NCBI RefSeq assembly: GCF_016775155.1
Contig: NZ_JAEUGD010000067.1
Span: 457,022 to 521,021, forward strand
DNA from: Fulvivirga marina
Lineage (GTDB): Bacteria > Bacteroidota > Bacteroidia > Cytophagales > Cyclobacteriaceae
DNA length: 64,000 nt
Direction of reading: 5' to 3'
The notes beneath the pieces are model-generated. The model searched no databases. It was given only the letters and a program-made list of their open reading frames with translations, and was not told the DNA's origin. Of the stretch, positions 53,564 to 60,931 are shown one piece after another (within the stretch, counting starts at the first letter, position 1; every line of letters starts with the position of its first letter). The position numbers were made by a program, and so were the translations under genes.

Positions 53564-54424
53564 ATGAACTCTATTGACAATATCAAGAGTGTAGGCGTTA
53601 TTGGTGCAGGCACTATGGGCCAGGGTATAGCTCAAATAGCCGCTATGGTCGGATACAAAACCATACTTTTTGACATTGAAAATTCAGCGCTTGATAAAGC
53701 ATTACAGTCAATAGAAAAAAACCTTGAAAAAGGAATTGAAAAGGGGAAGGTTACTAACGAACAAAAAACAACCACCCTACAAAATATTTCAACAGTGGTA
53801 GAACTTAATGAAGTTAAAGCTGACTTCGTTATTGAAGCCATTATTGAAAAGCTGGAAGTTAAGCAAAAGGTATTTTCAAAATTGGAAAGCATTAATTCTG
53901 AGAATACCATTCTGGCCACTAACACTTCTTCCATACCAATTACTCAAATTGGAGCTGGTTTAAAGCACCCTGAACGCTTTATAGGCATGCATTTTTTCAA
54001 CCCAGCCCATATCATGAAGTTAGTAGAAGTGATCTCAGGAGCGGCAACAGATGATAAGGTAGCGTTGCTTACTAAAGAGTTTGCTGGAAAACTTGGAAAA
54101 GTGGCTGTAATGGCAAAAGATTCTCCCGGTTTCATTGTTAACAGAGTGGCAAGACACTTTTATGTAGAAGGGTTAAAGGTATTGGAAGAAGGAGTAGCTG
54201 ACGTGGAGACAATTGATAAATTGATTCAATCATCTGGATTTAAAATGGGACCATTTCAATTAATGGACCTTATTGGTGTAGATACCAATTTTAGTGTTAC
54301 TACATCAATGTACAACTCCTTTTATCAGGATGCTAAATTCAGACCTAGCAGAATTCAACAGCAAAAAGTAGATGCAGGGCATCATGGCCGCAAATCAGGG
54401 AAAGGCTTCTATAACTATGAATAA
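53564..54424 (+). CDS. 3-hydroxyacyl-CoA (3-hydroxybutyryl-CoA) dehydrogenase
   Basis: 286 residues. Rossmann motif VGVIGAGTMGQGIAQIAA, IEAIIEKLEVKQKVFSKLE, LATNTSSIPITQIG, HFFNPAHIMKLVEVI (catalytic His and Asn region), KDSPGFIVNRVARHFYVEGLKVLEEG and the C-terminal GFKMGPFQLMDLIGVDT are the family motifs. It oxidises 3-hydroxybutyryl-CoA (or a similar ester) with NAD. The length suggests a stand-alone dehydrogenase, not the FadB fusion. It overlaps the next gene by 8 bases. Confidence 0.93.
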   Translation: MNSIDNIKSVGVIGAGTMGQGIAQIAAMVGYKTILFDIENSALDKALQSIEKNLEKGIEKGKVTNEQKTTTLQNISTVVELNEVKADFVIEAIIEKLEVKQKVFSKLESINSENTILATNTSSIPITQIGAGLKHPERFIGMHFFNPAHIMKLVEVISGAATDDKVALLTKEFAGKLGKVAVMAKDSPGFIVNRVARHFYVEGLKVLEEGVADVETIDKLIQSSGFKMGPFQLMDLIGVDTNFSVTTSMYNSFYQDAKFRPSRIQQQKVDAGHHGRKSGKGFYNYE

Positions 54425-54851
54425 GTTTACTTTTTTTTTAAGTGCTCTGCTTTTAATATCCGCATGCAATGATTCCCCCTATAGAGAAGAGATTCCATTT
54501 GCCTCATTCCCTGATGTGTATATTCAATTGGACCTTCCTGAATATAATGACCTAGCTGTAGATGGCGGATATATTTTATTAAGTGAAGGAGTAAGAGGGA
54601 TTATTCTATACAGGGAAAACACCTCAACATACCATGCATATGAAAGAAATTGTTCTTACAGACCATACGAGGCTGGCTCTACTGTAAATGTTCACTCCTC
54701 TGAACTTTATATGACCGACCCCTCATGTAAGTCTTCATTTAGCTTTACCAATGGCTATCCAACAGGTGGTCCGGCTCAGTTTCCTTTAAGAGAATACCAG
54801 GTGAGCTTAAATCGAAGAACACTCACTATCACTGATGAGCCAATTAATTAA
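54417..54851 (+). CDS. Lipoprotein with a degenerate Rieske-like domain lacking the His ligands
   Basis: 144 residues with signal and lipobox (MNKFTFFLSALLLISAC, Cys17). The rest follows the order of a Rieske [2Fe-2S] domain: VYIQLDLPEYNDLAVDGGYILLS, GIILYRENTSTYHAYERNCSY, MTDPSCKSSFSFTNGYPTGGPAQFPL, then REYQVSLNRRTLTI. Usual ligands are CxH and CxxH. Here Cys79 is followed by Ser-Tyr and Cys104 by Lys-Ser-Ser, so both histidines are missing. The two cysteines could form a disulfide. It overlaps the dehydrogenase gene by 8 bases and the convergent moxR by 8. Function unknown. Confidence 0.62.
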   Translation: MNKFTFFLSALLLISACNDSPYREEIPFASFPDVYIQLDLPEYNDLAVDGGYILLSEGVRGIILYRENTSTYHAYERNCSYRPYEAGSTVNVHSSELYMTDPSCKSSFSFTNGYPTGGPAQFPLREYQVSLNRRTLTITDEPIN

Positions 54852-55818
54852 TTTTTATCAGATTATCTATAATATCATCTATAGATACGCCCTCCGCCTC
54901 GGCTTTAAAGTTTCTAACAATCCTATGTCGAAGAGTAGGCTTAGCCACAGCCATAACATCTTCAATATCGGGAGAGTACTTGCCGTTTAACAATGCATTA
55001 CATTTAGCTCCAACTACCAGGTATTGAGAGGCTCTGGGACCGGCTCCCCACTCCAGATAATCATTGGCCACCTGAGCTGCTTTATCAGTATTAGGACGGG
55101 TCTTGTGAACAAGCTTCACTGCATATTCTATCACATTGTCTGCAATAGGCACCTTACGAACCAAATGCTGAAAATAAACGATCTCATCACCCGTAAGCAC
55201 ATGCTCGACTTTTGCCTTTACATCTGATGTTGTGCTCTTCACTATATCAACTTCCTTCTCATAAGCAGGGTAGTCTAGAAGTACATTAAACATAAACCTG
55301 TCTAACTGAGCTTCAGGAAGCGGATAAGTACCCTCCTGCTCAATAGGGTTTTGTGTAGCTAGTACAAAAAACGGCCTTTCCAAGTCATACTTTTGCCCTG
55401 CTATAGTAACCGCATATTCCTGCATAGACTCAAGCAATGCTGCCTGAGTTTTAGGAGGAGTTCTGTTAATCTCATCCGCAAGAACGATGTTTGCAAAAAC
55501 CGGTCCTTTGATAAATTTAAAATTACGATCTTTATCTAAGGTTTCTGCCCCTAAAATATCAGAAGGCATTAAGTCTGGAGTAAACTGTATTCTGCTAAAT
55601 TTAAGATCAAGAGCTGATGAAATAGTTTGTATCAAAAGAGTTTTAGCCAACCCAGGCACACCTACTAATAAGCAGTGTCCCTGACAAAATATAGAGGTCA
55701 GCAGCAATCTAACAACTTCATCCTGCCCGATAACCACTTTTCCGATCTCTGCAGTTAACTTTTTATATGCCTGATGCAATGCATCGGCAGCTTCCACTTC
55801 TGTACTAAACTCTTTCAT
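54844..55818 (-). CDS. MoxR-family AAA+ ATPase
   Basis: 324 residues. Walker A in LLVGVPGLAKTLLIQT (GxxGxxKT), Walker B NIVLADEINRTPPKTQAALLESMQEYAVTI, sensor 1 FFVLATQNPIEQEGTYPLPEAQLDRFMF, and a C-terminal lid with GPRASQYL. MoxR ATPases act as chaperones with DUF58/VWA partners. None is in the window, but it ends a run of envelope-folding genes, 45 bases after the SurA-like gene. It may help assemble a membrane complex. The 3' end overlaps the Rieske-like lipoprotein by 8 bases. Confidence 0.93.
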   Translation of the reverse strand: MKEFSTEVEAADALHQAYKKLTAEIGKVVIGQDEVVRLLLTSIFCQGHCLLVGVPGLAKTLLIQTISSALDLKFSRIQFTPDLMPSDILGAETLDKDRNFKFIKGPVFANIVLADEINRTPPKTQAALLESMQEYAVTIAGQKYDLERPFFVLATQNPIEQEGTYPLPEAQLDRFMFNVLLDYPAYEKEVDIVKSTTSDVKAKVEHVLTGDEIVYFQHLVRKVPIADNVIEYAVKLVHKTRPNTDKAAQVANDYLEWGAGPRASQYLVVGAKCNALLNGKYSPDIEDVMAVAKPTLRHRIVRNFKAEAEGVSIDDIIDNLIKIN

Positions 55819-55863
55819 ATATGCATTTTTGGTTGTTTTACGGAACTATGTAATTAAATTTTG

Positions 55864-57240
55864 TCAATTCATAATTCCGCAATAGTCGTACGCCTCATCA
55901 ATGCTTATAAACACATCTTCTCGAGCTTTGTTAAACCACTCATTCAGTGCTTTTGATTTCTTTTGATTCAATGCAGCAGCCTGTATCTTCTGCCAGTCAT
56001 CATTCAGGTTTGCCTGATGAGGCTTGATCTTAGATTTATAGTATAAAATACGAACTGCCTCTTTTCCTCCATCAGTTCTAAACTTAATAGGTTTACTTAT
56101 TTGTCCTACCTGCATGCTATCAAGAGTAAAGAAAACAACAGGGTCAAGATCCTCAACAGAAACCCTGGTTCCTCCTAAATCATCCATAAAAAAGCCTCCG
56201 TTACCCGCAGTATATGAATCATCTGAATATTCCTTTGCAGCCTTTTCAAAAGTAATGCTATCGGCCTGTACTTTCGTCTTCAAACTATCCAGAAAGTTTT
56301 CTGCATCCAGCATATCATCAGAAGAAGGCTCAGCCATCAATAAGATATGCCTACTGTTATATTCATTCCCTCTTCTCTCCAGCAGCTGCACAATGTGCAC
56401 ACCAAATTGTGTTTCAAAAGGACTGGAAATTTCATTTGGCTTCAGTTTTAACGCGGCAGCCTCGAACTCTGGGGCCATTATACCTCTTCTTGCAAAACCA
56501 AGATTTCCTCCGTACTTGGCACTACCTGGGTCCTGAGAATATTCCTTTGCAAGTGCTTCAAAGCTCTCACCTGCTATTACTCTAGCTCTAATATCGTTGA
56601 GCTTCTTTTTGGCAGCGCCTATTTGCTCCTTTCCAACAGTAGGTATTTTCACAATTTGTGCCACTTCAACCTCCGTTGAAAAATAAGGAAGGCTATCTTG
56701 AGGTATGCTGTTGAAGAATTTCTTAACCTCAGAAGGAGTAACTTTGATGCCTGATGTTATGGTTTCCTGCATTCTTTGTACTACCAACTGTTCCTTAATT
56801 TGATCACGAATATCAGCCTGAAACTCTTCTACGGTTTTACCATAATATTCTTCAAGTTGCTCGGCTGAACCTCCATACTGGGAAAGGATCATCTGCATTC
56901 TCCGGTCAAGGTTATTGTCAACCTCCAGGTCAGTTACAATTACAGAGTCTATTTCCGCTTTTGCCACCATCAGCTTTTGACTTATAAGCTGAGCTAGAAT
57001 TCTACATTTTGCATCAGGAGTAGCAGGGTTTCCACTAGCTAGATAGTTAAGGTATGTAGTCTCCAAGTCAGATTTCAACACAATGTAGTTATCAACCTTT
57101 GTAATAATTTTATCAACGACTACTCCACTACTCTGGGCTCTCAACAACAAGGGCATGAACAGTACCAACCCTATTGATAATAACACTGATTTAATTATAG
57201 ATTTCAAATTCCTGGTTTTTAGTTGCTCTTTCATAAACAT
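55864..57240 (-). CDS. SurA-like periplasmic peptidyl-prolyl isomerase
   Basis: 458 residues from the ATG at 57240 (another at 57234). Signal peptide with hydrophobic core (SVLLSIGLVLFMPLLLRAQ), a SurA_N chaperone region (KIITKVDNYIVLKSDLETTYL... LISQKLMVAKAEIDSVIVT) and two parvulin domains: the first around FEALAKEYSQDPGSAKYGGNLGFARRGIM and PFETQFGVHIVQLLERRG, and a second after SRHILLMAE with GGFFMDDLGG. It folds outer-membrane proteins. The start lies inside the 3' end of the preceding gene (50-base overlap), so translation is coupled. Confidence 0.9.
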   Translation of the reverse strand: MFMKEQLKTRNLKSIIKSVLLSIGLVLFMPLLLRAQSSGVVVDKIITKVDNYIVLKSDLETTYLNYLASGNPATPDAKCRILAQLISQKLMVAKAEIDSVIVTDLEVDNNLDRRMQMILSQYGGSAEQLEEYYGKTVEEFQADIRDQIKEQLVVQRMQETITSGIKVTPSEVKKFFNSIPQDSLPYFSTEVEVAQIVKIPTVGKEQIGAAKKKLNDIRARVIAGESFEALAKEYSQDPGSAKYGGNLGFARRGIMAPEFEAAALKLKPNEISSPFETQFGVHIVQLLERRGNEYNSRHILLMAEPSSDDMLDAENFLDSLKTKVQADSITFEKAAKEYSDDSYTAGNGGFFMDDLGGTRVSVEDLDPVVFFTLDSMQVGQISKPIKFRTDGGKEAVRILYYKSKIKPHQANLNDDWQKIQAAALNQKKSKALNEWFNKAREDVFISIDEAYDYCGIMN

Positions 57241-58078
57241 CCTCTTCAAGCTGCCTAGCCAGCTCTACCTTTCTCTTATTTATAATGATATTCTTTATCC
57301 CTTCTTTAACAAACTCCAACGGAGACACATTATCTGAAATCCTGTATTCTACAATTTTCAGGAAATACAGGTATTGATCATCCGACTGCTCGATGTACTT
57401 CTGATTTTTTAAAAACTGTACTTTATTAGGAATCTCCGCAAGTGGTGAATTTTTTATCACTTCGTCAAATACCATCCATACCGAATCATCAAGCTGATAT
57501 TGCGTCGCATAACTTAGACTATATGAGTTCAGCTCCTCCTTATCCTCATCTAAGTTTGAAAGTAATAATGATTTTATCTTTTTGGTTTTAGGGGCTCCCT
57601 TGGGTAGCTTTATGAATTTACCACGAATAATGTTCTGCTTAAGGATAAAGTTATCGATATTCTCTTGGTAGTACTTTTCAATCTCTTCATCTGTCACCTC
57701 TGCATTCAGGTTTTGATTTACGTAGTATGACTGGTACTCGTATCCCATAAGGCTATACCGGTAATCCAACATTTTCCTTTCAATTTCTGCTTCATCAAAC
57801 TCTATTTTAGTAGCAGCCTCTTGGATAAGAAGTTGTTTTCTAATCCAGTTATTAACGAACCTTTGCGCACGTTCTGTACTGTCTTCTTTACTCATACCTC
57901 CTGGGGCTATACCTTCAAGGTCTTCCGGGTAAAGATATTGCTCTCCTACTCTTGCCACAGGATCACTGGTCATACCGGATTCCTGCACCCCGTCCTTCAT
58001 TTTAATTAAGTCACACCCAGAAACAATACCAGTAAAAATGAGTGCAAACGAGATATAATTATTTCTCCAACTTCTCAT
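57191..58078 (-). CDS. SurA_N-like lipoprotein without a PPIase domain
   Basis: 295 residues. Lipobox in FALIFTGIVSGC. The text VARVGEQYLYPEDLEGIAPGG, then RAQRFVNNWIRKQLLIQEAATKIEFDEAEIERKML is a SurA_N-type chaperone helix bundle. No parvulin motif (GxLGxF, PF, FGxHIxKV) is visible. So it is likely a chaperone-only relative of its neighbours, working in the periplasm or bound to the membrane. It overlaps the upstream gene by 20 bases and the downstream gene by about 50. Confidence 0.75.
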   Translation of the reverse strand: MRSWRNNYISFALIFTGIVSGCDLIKMKDGVQESGMTSDPVARVGEQYLYPEDLEGIAPGGMSKEDSTERAQRFVNNWIRKQLLIQEAATKIEFDEAEIERKMLDYRYSLMGYEYQSYYVNQNLNAEVTDEEIEKYYQENIDNFILKQNIIRGKFIKLPKGAPKTKKIKSLLLSNLDEDKEELNSYSLSYATQYQLDDSVWMVFDEVIKNSPLAEIPNKVQFLKNQKYIEQSDDQYLYFLKIVEYRISDNVSPLEFVKEGIKNIIINKRKVELARQLEEDVYERATKNQEFEIYN

Positions 58079-60047
58079 AAATATAATTTAGTCCGCTATC
58101 ATTGATGTTTACAGGGTATCTTTCTTTTAACTCTTTCACCCAAAGCTTTTCCAGATAGTTTTGATAATCGGATATCACAAGTCCCTTAATCTCGTCAAGT
58201 TTTTTGGGAGCAGGCTCCAAAACTTCCTTAACCCAAACCAGATTAGACCTTCCAGATACATCCAAATTATAAACACCCGGCACCCACTCTACCTGATCAA
58301 CAGTATCATTATCCCCTTTTTCAAAAGCACCCTCTGTAACCTGCAAAGTTAATGCAGTTTTATTGTTATAGTGCTTCTCTAACGTGCTTTTAACCAACGC
58401 CAGTGAATCATTGCTGTTTATTAGCTCTTTAATTTCTGAAAGCACATCCTTCTTGTCAGAATTATAAATAACGGCATCAACTCTTTGTCCCCACTGATAT
58501 TCACTTTTATGCTCGTTATAATATGTCTTAAGACCTGTTGTATCTTCTACGGCTTTATTCCACACCTCCTGTTCCATAAGTTCAAAAAGCAGAATCCCTT
58601 CGCGATACTCATTTACCAGCATTCTGTAATCGATATACTTTTCCTCAAGATGATTCTCTTCATAAAATATAATGCGATCATCAGTAAAATTATTGTACTG
58701 CAACCTCATATAAACTTCAGGAGAATGAGAGTTAGGCCTTTGCTCTCGTCCCAAATACTTAAAGAAATCTTCAACTGTATATTTTTCATCAGCTATTTTA
58801 AACAACACATCATCAAGTATCTCATGCTCTTTAGGGTAGCTCCACCTCCCCTTGATCAACGTACTATCCGCATGGCTCCATATTTTCTGCACGGCATCTG
58901 CTTCTTCGAAACCATTTTCTTTTCTAAGCCTCTCAATTAGTACTTTTTTATTCAACTCAGCTCTTGAATCACGGTTGATTCTTGATTTTATAGACGGCTC
59001 CAGCTCCTTGAAACTTTCAAGTGGATATTTTTTCTCCAGCCTTATAATATGCCAACCGTATGGGGTCATTACCGGATCTGAAATATCTCCAGGCTGAGCC
59101 AATGCAAAGGCCGATTCCTGAAAAGCATAAGGCATTTGCCCAACTTTAAACGGCTTTAAAAGCCCTCCAGAATTTTTAGTATTTATATCCTCAGAAAACT
59201 GCTTGGCAAGATCTTCCCAGCTTACCCCCCCTACAGCCTGATCGTATATTTCAAAAATTTTATTTCTTGACTCAAGGGAATCTGCTTTATTAGGCTTAAT
59301 CCTGATCATAATGTGTGAAACCTCTACACTACCCTGGCTTGGTCGCCTGTCAAGGACTTTAACTATGTGATACCCAAATTTAGTCCGTATTGGTTTGGAG
59401 ACTTTTCCTTCTTCTGTATTATATGCAGCGGACTCAAAGGGATAAACCATTTGAAAAGATGTGAAGTAACCTAGGTTTCCCTTATTCATTTTAGCTGATG
59501 GGTCATCTGAGTACTCTTTGGCCAACTTTCCAAAATCGGTACCATTCATTGCCTTCTCTCGAATCTCCGAAATTTTGCTATATGCCTTCAAAGTATCCTC
59601 GGGTGCAGCCTGAGCATCTACCTGAATAAGAATATGTGAAGCATTTACCTCCTCTTTATACCTCTGATAAGCTTCTGCGACCAACTTCTCTGTAACTTGA
59701 TTCTCAGACAGGTAAGGTTTTTTAAGTTGTTCTTTATAAGTATCAAACTCACGGATGAAAGCATCTGTGGTATCCATCCCACGGCTTTTTGCTTCTGCGA
59801 TCTTTAGCTTAAACTTTATATAGAGATCGAGATAATCTTTAATATCGCCATGGGTAAAGGCGCTATCATTGTTTACATTATTCTTTTTATAGACGTAGGC
59901 AAACTCATCTGTGTAAACCGATTCACCACCTACATCAAATAGTTTCGTGGATTTAACCGGGCTATCGTCCTGTTTTACACTTGAAACATCGGATGATACT
60001 TTACAACTAACTATTAATATAAGGATAAACCAAACGTGAAACTTCAT
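58059..60047 (-). CDS. PpiC/SurA-type lipoprotein with two parvulin domains
   Basis: 662 residues. Lipobox WFILILIVSC. Parvulin domain 1 at about 140-240 (ASHILIQVDAQ, FGKLAKEYSDDPSAKMNKGNLGYFTSFQMVYPFESAAY, IRTKFGYHIVKVLDRRP) and domain 2 at about 245-345 (VSHIMIRIKPNKADSL, LAKQFSEDINTKNSGGLL, VMTPYGWHIIRLEKK). The rest is a helical chaperone-like tail ending in WVKELKERYPV. It assists outer-membrane protein folding. First gene of the three-gene SurA-like group; 86 bases separate it from the RsbW-like gene. Confidence 0.9.
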   Translation of the reverse strand: MKFHVWFILILIVSCKVSSDVSSVKQDDSPVKSTKLFDVGGESVYTDEFAYVYKKNNVNNDSAFTHGDIKDYLDLYIKFKLKIAEAKSRGMDTTDAFIREFDTYKEQLKKPYLSENQVTEKLVAEAYQRYKEEVNASHILIQVDAQAAPEDTLKAYSKISEIREKAMNGTDFGKLAKEYSDDPSAKMNKGNLGYFTSFQMVYPFESAAYNTEEGKVSKPIRTKFGYHIVKVLDRRPSQGSVEVSHIMIRIKPNKADSLESRNKIFEIYDQAVGGVSWEDLAKQFSEDINTKNSGGLLKPFKVGQMPYAFQESAFALAQPGDISDPVMTPYGWHIIRLEKKYPLESFKELEPSIKSRINRDSRAELNKKVLIERLRKENGFEEADAVQKIWSHADSTLIKGRWSYPKEHEILDDVLFKIADEKYTVEDFFKYLGREQRPNSHSPEVYMRLQYNNFTDDRIIFYEENHLEEKYIDYRMLVNEYREGILLFELMEQEVWNKAVEDTTGLKTYYNEHKSEYQWGQRVDAVIYNSDKKDVLSEIKELINSNDSLALVKSTLEKHYNNKTALTLQVTEGAFEKGDNDTVDQVEWVPGVYNLDVSGRSNLVWVKEVLEPAPKKLDEIKGLVISDYQNYLEKLWVKELKERYPVNINDSGLNYIYEKLEK

Positions 60048-60133
60048 CTTGTAGAATAATTTTGGAACCTTGCAATTTTAATAAATTAATAGGAAAAAAT
60101 GGGGATATGTTGGAATAAGTAAAGAAGGAGGAC

Positions 60134-60553
60134 CTAATTGATGGGAATCTTTTTAACAAGTCTGCAAATGTGTTTCTTTTTGTCAGAATAAATTTGAATA
60201 TCATCCATAATTTTCTTGACCAGTATTAGGCCAATCCCTCCTTTCCGCTGCTTCTTGATGATATCTTCCAGAGTCGGTTCCTGATATTCATTGATGTTAA
60301 AAATCTCAGCTTTATCAATGATATTGAAAATCAAACCTTTGTCTTTATCCACATTGATCTCAACCTCTATAGATTCCTTTGGGTTACAACAATGCGAATG
60401 TATAATGAGATTTGCGCAAACTTCGTCAATTGCTAACACCAATGTGCTTACATCGACTTCAGAAAGTCCATGCTTTTCCAACACCTCCTTTACAAAGCAT
60501 CTGATCTCCTTGAGCATTTCCTTCTTACACGGCACTTTATAACAGTACTTCAT
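60134..60553 (-). CDS. RsbW-like serine-protein kinase (anti-sigma regulatory factor, HATPase_c_2)
   Basis: 139 residues. GHKL ATPase: N-box LVLAIDEVCANLIIHSH, G1-box FNIIDKAEIF, G2-box KQRKGGIGLILVKKIMDDI. The G1 box normally reads DxGxxF; here the Gly is Ala. Such proteins phosphorylate a partner STAS protein and bind a sigma factor or other target. Overlap with the STAS gene (4 bases) and the phosphatase upstream form a partner-switching module. No sigma-B-type factor is nearby, which matches Bacteroidota, where the target is usually unknown. Confidence 0.88.
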   Translation of the reverse strand: MKYCYKVPCKKEMLKEIRCFVKEVLEKHGLSEVDVSTLVLAIDEVCANLIIHSHCCNPKESIEVEINVDKDKGLIFNIIDKAEIFNINEYQEPTLEDIIKKQRKGGIGLILVKKIMDDIQIYSDKKKHICRLVKKIPIN

Positions 60554-60888
60554 CCTAGCAGAGCTTTTGCTTCTTCCTTTGTTCCCTCTATTTTCAACAA
60601 TTGGTCAAGACCTAAAATTTCGAAAACATTAGCAACCTTATCATTCAAACCAAAAATCACGAGGTTAATATCATTTCGTTTGAACTCTTCAATATAAGAC
60701 ATAAATACACCTAAGCCAGCAGAGGATATATAATCAAGAGAAGTACAATCCACCAGGAACTTTTTCTTTCCACTTTTTACCGCCTCGCTAATAGCATTAT
60801 CTAGTTCAATGGAGGAACTGGCATCAACCTCTCCAATGATAACTATAACGTCGTGGTCCTCTTCCTGTAACCGTTTTATGTCAACCAT
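60550..60888 (-). CDS. STAS-domain anti-sigma-factor antagonist (SpoIIAA/RsbV-like)
   Basis: 112 residues, single STAS domain: HDVIVIIGEVDASSSIELDNAISEAVKSGKKKFLVDCTSLDYISSAGLGVFMSYIEEF. The phosphorylation-loop sequence DYISSAGLGV contains the conserved Ser. Its state is set by the adjacent kinase and the SpoIIE-type phosphatase. Overlaps the kinase gene by 4 bases and begins 43 bases after the phosphatase gene. Confidence 0.93.
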   Translation of the reverse strand: MVDIKRLQEEDHDVIVIIGEVDASSSIELDNAISEAVKSGKKKFLVDCTSLDYISSAGLGVFMSYIEEFKRNDINLVIFGLNDKVANVFEILGLDQLLKIEGTKEEAKALLG

Positions 60889-60931
60889 AATTGTTTTACG
60901 TATTTATTAGACTTATGTTCATCAGTACAAA

